A stretch of 36,190 bases of DNA from Candidatus Lokiarchaeota archaeon (GCA_014730275.1 WJIL01000006.1:1-36190); one strand, 5' to 3'. Shown: positions 24,437-32,125, numbered from the stretch's first letter. Notes: generated from the letters alone by a model not told the origin. A program made the numbers and translations.

Positions 24437-24476
24437 CAGATGAGACTACCTCCTCCTGCAGCCATGCATCTGCAGG
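24437..24476 (-). promoter_or_regulatory. Leader of the RNase gene: hairpin, seven-codon frame, strong ribosome binding site and CTG start
   Basis: Reading the minus strand, CCTGCAG (24476-24470) and CTGCAGG (24461-24455) form a perfect 7-bp stem with an 8-base loop. Immediately after comes GGAGGAGGT, then 8 bases later CTG (24439-24437), in frame with the RNase. An ATG in the loop (24469-24467) opens a frame of seven codons (MHGCRRR) that stops at TAG (24448-24446), in frame with the RNase; its three AGG codons are the ribosome binding site. The TACCT at the start of the stem could also pair with AGGTA of the binding site, which would hide it. Confidence 0.45.
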
Positions 24477-24699
24477 TATTTAGATGTACTCATAAAAGAG
24501 TCGAAGAATCTTAAGGAGGTAGAAAACCTATTCAGAATAATAATATCACGAATTGGGCTCAGAGGTTCAAACGAACATAGTGAAACATGCTCATAATGCG
24601 AGCCCTAAGGAAAACCAGTACTTCCATGTAAGAAAGAGGTTGTAATCATCAAGAATAAGATTCCACCAATGACACGTAAGCAATGGCCACATTAGCAGC
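24477..24699. other. Remaining intergenic region between the biotin ligase and RNase genes
   Basis: No supported gene. AAGGAGGT occurs on the plus strand at 24513-24520 but no start codon follows at a usable distance. GGTTCAAAC at 24564-24572 resembles a tRNA T-loop, but the flanking bases do not pair and no other tRNA part is present. Confidence 0.4.
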
Positions 24700-25488
24700 C
24701 TAGAGACTAACTCTTGTAACATCTCCAATAGTGACGGCCTTCTGAATTCCAGATTTGGTTTCAATTACTAATGCACCATCATCCCGGATATCCACGGCTG
24801 TCCCTTCAATCGTATCAGCTCCAGTATCAACTACCACATGATAGCCAAGAATCTTGTTCAGCCATTTCCATTCCTCAATGGTATCATCGTAAGATCCGTT
24901 TTCTTTCACAACTCCGATTCGTTTGTCAATTGCCAGAAGGATTTCCCTCAGTAATTCTTTACGAGAGATTTCATTTCCAGTGACTTCGATGAGACTTGCA
25001 GCAGGATACCTAAACTCAGTTGACAAGCCACTCATGGGATGGTTAAGATTTATGCCAACACCAACCACAACTCCTTCAATTTTGCCACCTTTAGATATGG
25101 CCTCGCAGAGGATTCCACCAACCTTGTTTTCATCAATGATGATATCATTAGGCCATTTTATGCTGGAATCAACTCCCACAACATGTCGAATAGACTCCGT
25201 CACAGCACAAGCCACAAGCATCCCCAGAATGGGTGAAGGTATTCCTTCCAGTGGACTTTCAAGAAAAACCGAAAAATAGAGTCCACCAGGGGGGGAAATC
25301 CAAATTCTGTTCATCCTCCCTCTTCCAGCAAGCTGCTCATCGGCAATTACTAACAGACCATGGTGCTGACCAGCGAGGGCTTCCTTCTTTGCCGTCTCGT
25401 TTGTGGAGTCCAATTTCTTGAAATAGCGAATCCTAGGTTTGAAATATCTAGTTTCCAGATTATCTGCGAAGGATTCGGGCTCGAACAT
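24700..25488 (-). CDS. birA: Biotin--[biotin carboxyl-carrier protein] ligase (catalytic domain only)
   Basis: A 262-residue biotin protein ligase, which makes biotinyl-AMP and transfers biotin to the lysine of carboxylase carrier proteins. Motifs: LDSTNETAKKEA (27-38), the nucleotide loop GRGRMNRIW (55-63), PPGGLYFSVFL, KWPNDIIID (111-119) and GGILCEA, then GVGINLN. The C-terminal SH3-like domain (GTAVDIRDDGALVIETKSG) is present. There is no N-terminal helix-turn-helix, so it is not a BirA-type repressor. The ATG at 25488 has no ribosome binding site, and a short leader is likely. It diverges from the Ntn-hydrolase-like gene. It could serve the propionyl-CoA carboxylase that would feed the methylmalonyl-CoA pathway encoded 7-11 kb away; no carboxylase is in the window. 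Confidence 0.95.
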   Translation of the reverse strand: MFEPESFADNLETRYFKPRIRYFKKLDSTNETAKKEALAGQHHGLLVIADEQLAGRGRMNRIWISPPGGLYFSVFLESPLEGIPSPILGMLVACAVTESIRHVVGVDSSIKWPNDIIIDENKVGGILCEAISKGGKIEGVVVGVGINLNHPMSGLSTEFRYPAASLIEVTGNEISRKELLREILLAIDKRIGVVKENGSYDDTIEEWKWLNKILGYHVVVDTGADTIEGTAVDIRDDGALVIETKSGIQKAVTIGDVTRVSL

Positions 25489-25564
25489 CGTTTTCTTGTC
25501 CTATTGTCTTTTTCTCCAAATAGAATTTTCGCTGGAATTTCGAACAGGTTCTACCGCAAGAACC

Positions 25565-25570
25565 TATATT
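25565..25570 (+). promoter_or_regulatory. TATA-like element for the Ntn-hydrolase-like gene
   Basis: TATATT in the context AACCTATATTTG lies 42 bases before the ATG at 25607. Almost the same string (CCTATATTTT, two bases of C upstream of TATA here) precedes the threonine aldolase gene at 30963, supporting a shared promoter motif. Confidence 0.4.
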
Positions 25571-25606
25571 TGTGGGTACTGGTATTCCTATCTCGTGGGG
25601 TCCCAG

Positions 25607-26437
25607 ATGACGAGTCTAGCAGGCGCTGTTATACTGGCAGACCGGAAGAAAACAGTGCTTTTCAAAAACAGAGACGTACTGAACACAGAACAATGCGACA
25701 CCCTTTTCTATGATGTCGATTGTTTCGGAATTCGAGGGGTCGATAAGGCAACACAGAAGGAATCGGGATTGACTGTCGGTGTGAATCGGCATGGGTTGGC
25801 TGTAGCAAGTACACATGTACACAAAACAGTTGACCCAAACTATGACCTCTTGGCCGAACAGATTGTCATGTTTGCAAAAGACGCGGAAGATGGCTTGAAA
25901 ATGACCAGAAGCTACCTAAAAGGGGGGCGAAAGTATCAGTGGGGTAATTTGATTCTGGCTGATCACGATAGCATCCTTGTCATAGAAATAGCCGGTAGTA
26001 ATCATTCCATTGAACGGTCTGAAAGAAAAGCGCTTCGGACGAGTCATCATGTTATGCTAGATACTGAAGACACACTTAGACAATCTCTTGCCAAGTCTGG
26101 AGAGTACACATACGAAAATTCAGTAAATCGACTCTACAGAGGTTATGAACTCGTGAAAGAAGTATCTAGGGTCGATGGTGTATTTGACATGCTAAAAGAT
26201 CACGGAGACAATCCAAGCAGTGAAAGCATGTGTGTACATGGCGAAAACGGAGAAGTGCCTGAAACAAGAAGAAGCTATGTCATCGAGGTGAATCATGGCA
26301 AGGACGCAAAGCGGCCCAGTGTTCTATTCCACGTAGCAAAGGGCAGGCCATGTGAGAATGAATTCATGGCAATACCATTAGTGTTTCCTGCAGACGAACA
26401 GGTTATGGAACGAGCTCGGTCTATGTATTTCGAGTAA
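25607..26437 (+). CDS. Ntn-hydrolase-like protein (linear amide hydrolase / NRDE-type resemblance)
   Basis: A 276-residue protein. I start it at the ATG at 25607, where MTSLAGAVILADRKKTVLFKNRD begins; the frame is open 56 codons upstream, but that part overlaps the divergent biotin ligase start and reads as non-coding. NRD (21-23), GVNRHGLAVAST (58-69), LILADHDSILVIEIAG and the later RTSHHVML have the order and spacing of the acyl-CoA:6-aminopenicillanate acyltransferase (C45), C69 and NRDE/TANGO2 group, all Ntn-type hydrolases with a nucleophile at the very N-terminus. Here the residue after the initiator Met is Thr, not the usual Cys, so either Thr acts as nucleophile or activity is lost. 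Monocistronic with a GTGGGG site before the start. Fold assignment moderate; function unknown. Confidence 0.6.
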   Translation: MTSLAGAVILADRKKTVLFKNRDVLNTEQCDTLFYDVDCFGIRGVDKATQKESGLTVGVNRHGLAVASTHVHKTVDPNYDLLAEQIVMFAKDAEDGLKMTRSYLKGGRKYQWGNLILADHDSILVIEIAGSNHSIERSERKALRTSHHVMLDTEDTLRQSLAKSGEYTYENSVNRLYRGYELVKEVSRVDGVFDMLKDHGDNPSSESMCVHGENGEVPETRRSYVIEVNHGKDAKRPSVLFHVAKGRPCENEFMAIPLVFPADEQVMERARSMYFE

Positions 26438-26514
26438 GTATTCAACAATCAAGTTTCTTTAGCGAAAAGCCAAGTTTAATCGATAGTTGGAAACAGTTAG
26501 TTACATTAGTAATA

Positions 26515-26606
26515 GCGAACCCATAATACTTCAAAAAATACTGAAAAAAAGGATGAATAGACGAATAACATTCATAATCTATCCATCTTCTATTAGTTTT
26601 GTTCGC
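26515..26606. promoter_or_regulatory. Nested inverted repeats upstream of the PAS kinase gene
   Basis: GCGAAC (26515-26520) pairs with GTTCGC (26601-26606), and inside lies ATGAAT (26553-26558) with ATTCAT (26570-26575). GATGAATAG also pairs imperfectly with CTATCCATC (26580-26588 region). The 209-base gap between 26438 and 26646 is AT-rich, contains A-runs and holds no gene, so these may be regulator sites or a structured leader. Confidence 0.3.
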
Positions 26607-26646
26607 CAAATTCAAATCTTACGTCCCCCAGAAAAGGCGTGGATAC

Positions 26647-27744
26647 ATGATGGATACTGAGCAGTTGTATAGCAATATCCTTGAAGGTTCAACTAGCCTG
26701 ATTCACAGCATAAAACCAAATGGGTCCTTTGAATTCGTGAATCGGGCATGGAAGAATACTTTGGGATATACAGAGGAAGAAACAGATGAAATGACTATTG
26801 ACAGGATAATCTTCCCTGAAATGATACATAAGCATAAAGAAATGTTAGATTCGGTTTTTAATGGCAACAGAGTCACGGATTTCAATTCTATCTTCGTATC
26901 AAAGGATGGCGAACGGGTTTTTGTGGAAGGGAATATACTCCCGAGAGTTGAAGAGTCACAGGTGGTAGCTGCGCAATGCTACTATAGAGATATAACCAAG
27001 GAAAAAGAAACGCGAATAAGATTAAAGGAAGAGAGGAAACAATCAGAATTCCTACTAGATTTGATGCTACATGATATCACCAATATCAACCAAGAAATCA
27101 TTACAACTTTCGAAATAACCTTACATCATCCAGATCTACCAAGTGACCTCAAGGAAATCGTTGAGGAGGGGCTTGAAGAAGTGGATAGAGCGTCAAACCT
27201 CATATCAAATGTCCGAAAAATCTCAATCATTGAAGAAAGAAGCCATTCTACAGAGAGCAAGGATCTGGGAAAAGCAATTCTTGATGCTGCTGCTGAAGTA
27301 GATTCTACTTTTCCCGACAAGAAGATGAAGTTGAATACAAACGTCAATGAAAATGAATACTTCATCATGGCGGATGAATTCCTAGATGATGTGTTCTTTG
27401 CTCTCCTGCATAATTCAATGAAATTCGATGAGAAAAAAGAAGTCGAAATAGATATTGAACTGGAGGAAATATCTCACACCCCGTTCTTGCGTATCGATAT
27501 TAAAGATCGGGGACCTGGTATCCCAGACAAAGACAAGGAGCAAGTCTTTGCGAAAGTGAGCGGGAAAAGAGAAGGAATTCTAGGGTTGGGGCTGGGACTG
27601 ACTCTTGTGAAAAAGGTTCTAGAGAATTACGGAGGACAAATTCGAGTGGAGGACAGAGTGCAGGGCGAGTACACAAAGGGAGTGAATTATGTGATTCTAC
27701 TCCGTCGCGAATACGATAGTGATTCAGATAGAGGGGGCCGTTAA
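26647..27744 (+). CDS. PAS-domain sensor histidine kinase
   Basis: A 365-residue cytosolic kinase without membrane segments. A PAS domain (about 5-118) has GSFEFVNRAWKNTLGY and ends YYRDITKEKETR, the usual PAS-PAC boundary. The phospho-acceptor is H142 in LLDLMLHDITNINQE. The ATPase domain has N256 (ALLHNSMKF), G1 DRGPGIPD (287-294) and G2 GLGLGLTLVKK (313-323). The start is the ATG at 26647 (or the ATG directly after it); the frame is open upstream to a TTG at 26599, which lies within AT-rich control sequence. The gene ends one base before the ATG of the receiver gene, with the receiver's GAGGGGG site inside its last codons, so the two are a coupled two-component pair. Confidence 0.93.
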   Translation: MMDTEQLYSNILEGSTSLIHSIKPNGSFEFVNRAWKNTLGYTEEETDEMTIDRIIFPEMIHKHKEMLDSVFNGNRVTDFNSIFVSKDGERVFVEGNILPRVEESQVVAAQCYYRDITKEKETRIRLKEERKQSEFLLDLMLHDITNINQEIITTFEITLHHPDLPSDLKEIVEEGLEEVDRASNLISNVRKISIIEERSHSTESKDLGKAILDAAAEVDSTFPDKKMKLNTNVNENEYFIMADEFLDDVFFALLHNSMKFDEKKEVEIDIELEEISHTPFLRIDIKDRGPGIPDKDKEQVFAKVSGKREGILGLGLGLTLVKKVLENYGGQIRVEDRVQGEYTKGVNYVILLRREYDSDSDRGGR

Positions 27745-27745
27745 A

Positions 27746-28108
27746 ATGGTAAGCGTATTGATTGTCGATGATGACAAGTTCATCCATAAAGTGCTTGAGC
27801 GAATAATAGAACTTGGAGGACACGACGTAGTTGGTCATGCCAGCAATGGGGCAGAAGCAGTTGAGCAATTTGTTGCATTAGAAGAAAAACCAGATATTAT
27901 CCTGATGGATGAACGCATGCCAGTGATGAAAGGTGCAGCTGCAACAGCAGAAATCCTTGCATTGGATAGCAACACCAAAGTGCTATTTGTAAGCGCCGAC
28001 GAATCTGTTAAACCCAAAGCAATGGAAGCTGGTGCTGTGGGATTTCTCACCAAACCCATTCGCAGTGCTCATCTCTTTGAAGCTATCGAGAAACACACCA
28101 GTTGCTAA
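27746..28108 (+). CDS. Single-domain response regulator (CheY-like receiver)
   Basis: A 120-residue stand-alone receiver. VLIVDDDKF holds the acidic metal-binding residues, D55 in IILMDERMP is the phospho-acceptor, FVSADE supplies the switch serine and LTKPI the conserved lysine. There is no output domain, so it must act by protein-protein contact or as a phosphate relay. The ATG at 27746 follows the kinase stop by one base with GAGGGGG 8 bases upstream; the frame is open nine codons further into the kinase gene, but that start has no binding site. It ends 48 bases from the convergent kinase gene. Confidence 0.95.
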   Translation: MVSVLIVDDDKFIHKVLERIIELGGHDVVGHASNGAEAVEQFVALEEKPDIILMDERMPVMKGAAATAEILALDSNTKVLFVSADESVKPKAMEAGAVGFLTKPIRSAHLFEAIEKHTSC

Positions 28109-28156
28109 ACCCTGCTTCTGCGGTGTATTGATTTCTAGTAGCACTAGCCAGAGAGA

Positions 28157-29512
28157 CTACACAGAAAGAGGAATTAGAACCTCGAAAGTGGCTCCAGAGT
28201 CTTCTTGTGGTTCGAGCAATTCAATGACTCCGCCAACAGCCTCTACGACCTGCCTTGAAAGATAAAGGCCTAGTCCCCCACCCCGTGTTGACACCCCTTT
28301 TTCAAAGAGATTATCACGGATTTCCTCTGCAATTCCGGGGCCGTCATCCCTAAAGATGACCTTTGCATTGTTTCCCTCCCGGGATAGCTCCACTGTGATT
28401 TTCGGATTCGTGCCTGCATGAACGGCAGAGTTTCTAAACAGATTCTCGAAAACCAACGGAAGTAGCTTGCTTTCCGTTATTCGCAGATTATCTGCTTCTT
28501 CATCAATCCGTAAGTCTACGGTGATATTTGGGTTAGCCCTTTCTGATCTAGAAGCGATATTTCGCAACATTTTGGCTATTTTGCGCTCCTCAGAATCAGT
28601 CGCTCGTCCAAAAGTTCTGAGAAGTTTCATCATTCGTTGGAACACAGCTTCGGAAGAAGACAATGCTTGTTTTACCATGTCATCTTGTGATTTCAGGACC
28701 ATCTGAAGCAATTCATGATTTCCGATGATTACAGAAAGATCATTTCTCAAGTCGTGCCTAAGTAGTTTAGAGTATATTTCTAACTCCCGATGCTGCTGGC
28801 GTCTTATATCCTCATTGTGTTTCCTTTGGAGATAGCGTTCAAGCTCATTTGCCAAAGTCTGAATTAATGTCCGTTCTTCATTCGAGAAAGGCACTTCATC
28901 TTCTGGAGAGCGGTTCTCAAGATAACAGACCTCTAGCTTCCCTTTCAGCCCCTCACCATATGAGAACTCCTCAGTTTGCTTCCATTCGGTATCGGCATAG
29001 TTGGCAGAACTAACAATGGTCGGTCCAAGTGTGACTCTAGCTGCGGTTATACTAGGATATTGCCAACCTTCAGGAATCAAATGAACAAAGGTGTTTAGGA
29101 CTTGTTTTAGAGGTGTTTCTGTTTGAGAAAAAAGCTTCGTAACAGCTCTATAGCAAATAATCTGATGTGCAATATTCTCAAGGTCCTCTTTTCTCTTCCG
29201 CTTCTCAGTGATATCATCAACAGTCGCTAAGAGGATTGAGTTTCGTTCCTCAGGCCCATTGATGGGAATGATGGAGGCCATAAGGATTCTTTTCTCACCA
29301 TTTTGATTTACTGATTCGAATTCTCTAGATTCTGATTCCCCCAAGCCATCCAGATAAGGTAGTTTTGAACCTTTTAGCTCTTCCGGATTTGTATTCAACA
29401 TGAAACCCAGAGTAGTGTTAGCAATATCGATTTCCCTCTCATCATCAAGAACAGCGACGCCCATGGGAAGAGCCTGAAGTATGGGTATCAGGAGATCGGA
29501 ATTCTCGGACAT
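28157..29512 (-). CDS. PAS and GAF-like sensor histidine kinase
   Basis: A 451-residue soluble kinase. A PAS domain (about 5-105) begins LQALPMGVAVLDDEREIDIANT and ends TVDDITEKRKRKED. Residues about 118-230 look like a GAF domain (FVHLIPEGWQYPSITAARV, then FSNEERTLIQTLANELERYLQ, a typical GAF end). A coiled coil leads to H253 in LLRHDLRNDLSVI. The ATPase domain has N361 (ENLFRNSAVHAG), G1 DDGPGI (389-394) and G2 GGGLGLYLSRQVV (411-423). It faces the PAS kinase/receiver pair tail to tail. It has no own receiver, so the neighbouring CheY-like protein is a candidate partner (inference). ATG start at 29512 with AAGGGG about 10 bases upstream. Confidence 0.92.
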   Translation of the reverse strand: MSENSDLLIPILQALPMGVAVLDDEREIDIANTTLGFMLNTNPEELKGSKLPYLDGLGESESREFESVNQNGEKRILMASIIPINGPEERNSILLATVDDITEKRKRKEDLENIAHQIICYRAVTKLFSQTETPLKQVLNTFVHLIPEGWQYPSITAARVTLGPTIVSSANYADTEWKQTEEFSYGEGLKGKLEVCYLENRSPEDEVPFSNEERTLIQTLANELERYLQRKHNEDIRRQQHRELEIYSKLLRHDLRNDLSVIIGNHELLQMVLKSQDDMVKQALSSSEAVFQRMMKLLRTFGRATDSEERKIAKMLRNIASRSERANPNITVDLRIDEEADNLRITESKLLPLVFENLFRNSAVHAGTNPKITVELSREGNNAKVIFRDDGPGIAEEIRDNLFEKGVSTRGGGLGLYLSRQVVEAVGGVIELLEPQEDSGATFEVLIPLSV

Positions 29513-29544
29513 CGAATAGTAGTCCCCTTGCTTGATTGGAATAC

Positions 29545-29572
29545 ATAACGACTGTTTCGTTATAACTTATAT
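29545..29572 (-). promoter_or_regulatory. Candidate promoter and operator of the PAS-GAF kinase gene
   Basis: On the minus strand ATATAAGT (29572-29565) is a TATA candidate. Directly downstream is a perfect 7-bp dyad, ATAACGA-N5-TCGTTAT (29545-29563), lying between the TATA box and the expected transcription start. A bound protein there would block initiation. Symmetry is seen; function is inferred. Confidence 0.4.
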
Positions 29573-29588
29573 CCAGCTATGGTTGCTC

Positions 29589-30896
29589 TCAGGTTACATC
29601 CGGTGCCTCTGGAGCCTCTTTCTCACGTTTGATTTTAGCCTTACGCATTGCGCTAAGTTCCTTCTCCTTACCTCTGAAGAAAGTGTAGAAGAATAGGACA
29701 CCAAGCAGATATAGACCAGATACCAATAGATAGGGAACTCGATAAAGCCCCCGAGCTAGCAGCCATCCCCCGATTATGGCAGCGACCCCCCTTACAAAAG
29801 AGTCTCCTGTGCGTGTTATGCCTACTGCAGTAGCTCGTTCCTTCTTGGTTAAACCTTCCATGAAAAACGCGTTGCTAACGGGGCCAGCCATATTCATCAG
29901 CACAGTACGTGATACATAGGCTATGACACCGATGTACAGAACTGGTGCCCACCCCAGCATGAGTAAGAAGGGAATAGATAGTGCTTCGGTTACAATTACC
30001 GTCTTCACCTTTCCTATTCTATCTGCCAAGGCTGGTGCTGAGAATTGTCCTACAGACAGCAAGATTGTATTGATAGCAAAGATTAGCCCGATTGTAGCTT
30101 CATCAACTTGGAAAACCGAACTGAAGTACAAGTTGAAATAAAGGACAATCACGCCTGCGCCAAGGCCAATTGTACTAGTAGTGATTGTGTATTTTCCAAT
30201 GAAATCCCAATTTCGAACGTTAGCAAAGCCAAGCCTCTGCTCAGATTCTTGCGGTTCATCAGGCGTCATCGGTAGAAGAGCAAGACTGGATATGGCAATT
30301 GGAATGAGGCTAACCCACAAGGTGAGACGATAGGACCAGAGGAGATCGATTGCAATTCCCAAGCCTCTCAAGACTCCCGGAATATACCCACCCAAGATAT
30401 TGCCTCCAAGTACTGCAAGCAATGACATTCCGCCACTGAACCCGAATAGATGGGCTCGTTCTTTTTCCGTTGACACATCACTTACGTAGGGTGACATCGC
30501 AACTTGAGTGAACGCTTGGGAGAAGCCTAACATCACTTGAGAGAAGAGGAGAATATACGGTTGAATCGCAGTATAGCGAATTGCTGTAGAAAGGAATGAA
30601 ACGAAACTTGCGGCGAGCAAAATGCGTTTTCTGCTCCTCCGGTCTGTAATCATTCCAGCAGCTATTGCTATACCAGCCGTCGCGAACATTGATATGGATA
30701 GAAAGAAGCCAAGAAAGTCTTCACCAAAACCCACTTCAATCATATAGAGATTAAAGATTACATTGCTGATTCCGTAACCAAGAGTGCTTGCAACCCGAGA
30801 AAAAATGTATAGTTTGGCATCTTTCTGAAAAAGCCTAATTTTGTCCAAGTACCCCAGTTCGTCGCCAGCTGTCAAGCTCGTGGTACCGTCCTGCAA
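29589..30896 (-). CDS. Major facilitator superfamily transporter
   Basis: A 435-residue transporter with about 12 hydrophobic segments. GMITDRRSRKRILLAAS (about 80-96) is the MFS loop 2-3 signature (G-xxxD-RxGRR type), with a second copy in the other half, ALADRIGKVKTVIVTEA. The cytoplasmic loop between halves is around 210-230 (MTPDEPQESEQRLG) and the tail is basic and charged. The substrate cannot be deduced; drug or metabolite export is common for such proteins. It starts at TTG (30896); the only in-frame codons before an upstream stop are CAC, GAG, CAG and ATT, so this start is constrained although it lacks a good ribosome binding site. It diverges from the threonine aldolase gene. Confidence 0.88.
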   Translation of the reverse strand: MQDGTTSLTAGDELGYLDKIRLFQKDAKLYIFSRVASTLGYGISNVIFNLYMIEVGFGEDFLGFFLSISMFATAGIAIAAGMITDRRSRKRILLAASFVSFLSTAIRYTAIQPYILLFSQVMLGFSQAFTQVAMSPYVSDVSTEKERAHLFGFSGGMSLLAVLGGNILGGYIPGVLRGLGIAIDLLWSYRLTLWVSLIPIAISSLALLPMTPDEPQESEQRLGFANVRNWDFIGKYTITTSTIGLGAGVIVLYFNLYFSSVFQVDEATIGLIFAINTILLSVGQFSAPALADRIGKVKTVIVTEALSIPFLLMLGWAPVLYIGVIAYVSRTVLMNMAGPVSNAFFMEGLTKKERATAVGITRTGDSFVRGVAAIIGGWLLARGLYRVPYLLVSGLYLLGVLFFYTFFRGKEKELSAMRKAKIKREKEAPEAPDVT

Positions 30897-30962
30897 AATC
30901 TGCTCGTGTTAGAGGAAGTCCATCACCTTTATGCGTTGTCAAAACAGCAAAACCACAGACCT

Positions 30963-30969
30963 ATATTTT
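30963..30969 (+). promoter_or_regulatory. TATA-like element for the threonine aldolase gene
   Basis: TATATTTT-type sequence in the context ACCTATATTTTCG lies 28 bases before the ATG at 30991, a near-ideal distance for a short-leader archaeal transcript. On the other strand CATAAAGG (about 30929-30936) could serve the divergent transporter gene. Confidence 0.45.
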
Positions 30970-30990
30970 CGTGTCAACTTCCGAGGTATC

Positions 30991-32028
30991 ATGTCACCAA
31001 TTGATCTTCGCAGCGATACGATTACTGAGCCAACTGATGACATGATTCAGGCAATCGTTCAGGCTCACGAAACAGGAAGGCTTGGAGATGATGTGATTGG
31101 CGAGGATGAAGTGGTAAATGAACTCCAAGAAAAAGCCGCCAAAATTCTTGGAAAAGAAGACGCATTGCTCGTCACTTCAGGCACACAAGGAAATGTGATA
31201 TCACTTCTTGGACAGACAACTCGGGGGGGCGAAGTAATTGTTGAAGAGAACAGCCATACGTTTCTCTTTGAGGCGGGAGCTATGTCATCTCTTGGCGGCT
31301 TATTCCCCAAACCAGTGGAGGGGAATAGAGGATACATTGAACCAGAAACACTAGAAGGGGCAATTAGGCCAGATGATCCTCACTATCCTGAAAGCCAGTT
31401 GGTTGTAATAGAAAATACACACAATTATGCTGGGGGCGTGGTTGTGACCCCTGAGCGGGTTGATGCCCTCACTGAAGTTGCACATGAACACTCATTGAAG
31501 GTTCATTGTGACGGTGCTAGACTATTCAACGCAGCAGTAGCACTTGGAATCCCTGCAAAGAATCTTGTAGATACAGTAGATAGCGTTCAAATCTGCTTGA
31601 GTAAGGGGCTATCAGCACCTGTTGGCTCAATCATAGCTGGATCCGAGGAATTCATCCATGAAGCAGTAAGAATCAGGAAGCGTTTGGGAGGAGGAATGAG
31701 GCAAGCGGGAATCATAGCAGCTCCTGGACTTATTGCCATCGAGAAGATGGTTGATAGATTAGAGGATGATCATAAGAACGCGAGGTTTCTCTATGACAGA
31801 CTGTCAGAAATTCCAAATCTAGAGGTAACTGAACCTGACACGAACATAATATTCGTCGATATCAGTGCGTACGATATGAATTCGATGGAATTCTCCAAAG
31901 AATTGGAAAAAGAGGGTATTCTTGTCTACGGGGGGTATGGATCCAGAGTGCGATTTGTAACCAACAGGATGGTAGACAGAGCAGACATGATAAAGACAGC
32001 TAATGCTATCGAATCTATTTTAAGCTAG
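30991..32028 (+). CDS. ltaE: Low-specificity L-threonine aldolase
   Basis: A 345-residue fold-type I PLP enzyme that splits L-threonine and L-allo-threonine to glycine and acetaldehyde. MSPIDLRSDTITEPTDDM is the typical N-terminus; H89 in ENSHTF stacks on the cofactor, D174 in HCDGARLFNA contacts the pyridine nitrogen, and K205 in CLSKGLSAPVGS is the Schiff-base lysine, followed by RKRLGGGMRQAG. I start at the ATG at 30991 with GAGGT close upstream; the frame is open 20 codons further through the TATA-like box, which I reject. Monocistronic, cytosolic. It adds to the amino-acid-degrading character of the window. Confidence 0.94.
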   Translation: MSPIDLRSDTITEPTDDMIQAIVQAHETGRLGDDVIGEDEVVNELQEKAAKILGKEDALLVTSGTQGNVISLLGQTTRGGEVIVEENSHTFLFEAGAMSSLGGLFPKPVEGNRGYIEPETLEGAIRPDDPHYPESQLVVIENTHNYAGGVVVTPERVDALTEVAHEHSLKVHCDGARLFNAAVALGIPAKNLVDTVDSVQICLSKGLSAPVGSIIAGSEEFIHEAVRIRKRLGGGMRQAGIIAAPGLIAIEKMVDRLEDDHKNARFLYDRLSEIPNLEVTEPDTNIIFVDISAYDMNSMEFSKELEKEGILVYGGYGSRVRFVTNRMVDRADMIKTANAIESILS

Positions 32029-32066
32029 AATGGGTAATTGGTCCGTGCTGAAGACATAGGGAAGGT

Positions 32067-32125
32067 AAGCCCACTATCTAGTAAGCCATCCTCATCGTGT
32101 GTATGAAGAGGATTACGGGCTTTTT
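32067..32125 (+). terminator. Nested stem-loops with T-run between convergent ltaE and TPR genes
   Basis: AAGCCC (32067-32072) pairs with GGGCTT (32117-32122), enclosing ATCCTC (32088-32093) paired with GAGGAT (32108-32113); TTTTT follows at 32121-32125. The structure runs over the stop codon of the TPR gene on the other strand. It could end ltaE transcription. Confidence 0.4.

Noticed and set aside
24564-24572. GGTTCAAAC resembling a tRNA T-loop
   Set aside because: Flanking five-base arms do not pair and no acceptor, D or anticodon arm can be placed around it.
25439-25606. Upstream extension of the Ntn-hydrolase-like gene
   Set aside because: The extra 56 codons run over the likely promoter and the start of the divergent biotin ligase gene, and the family-like sequence starts exactly at the ATG at 25607.
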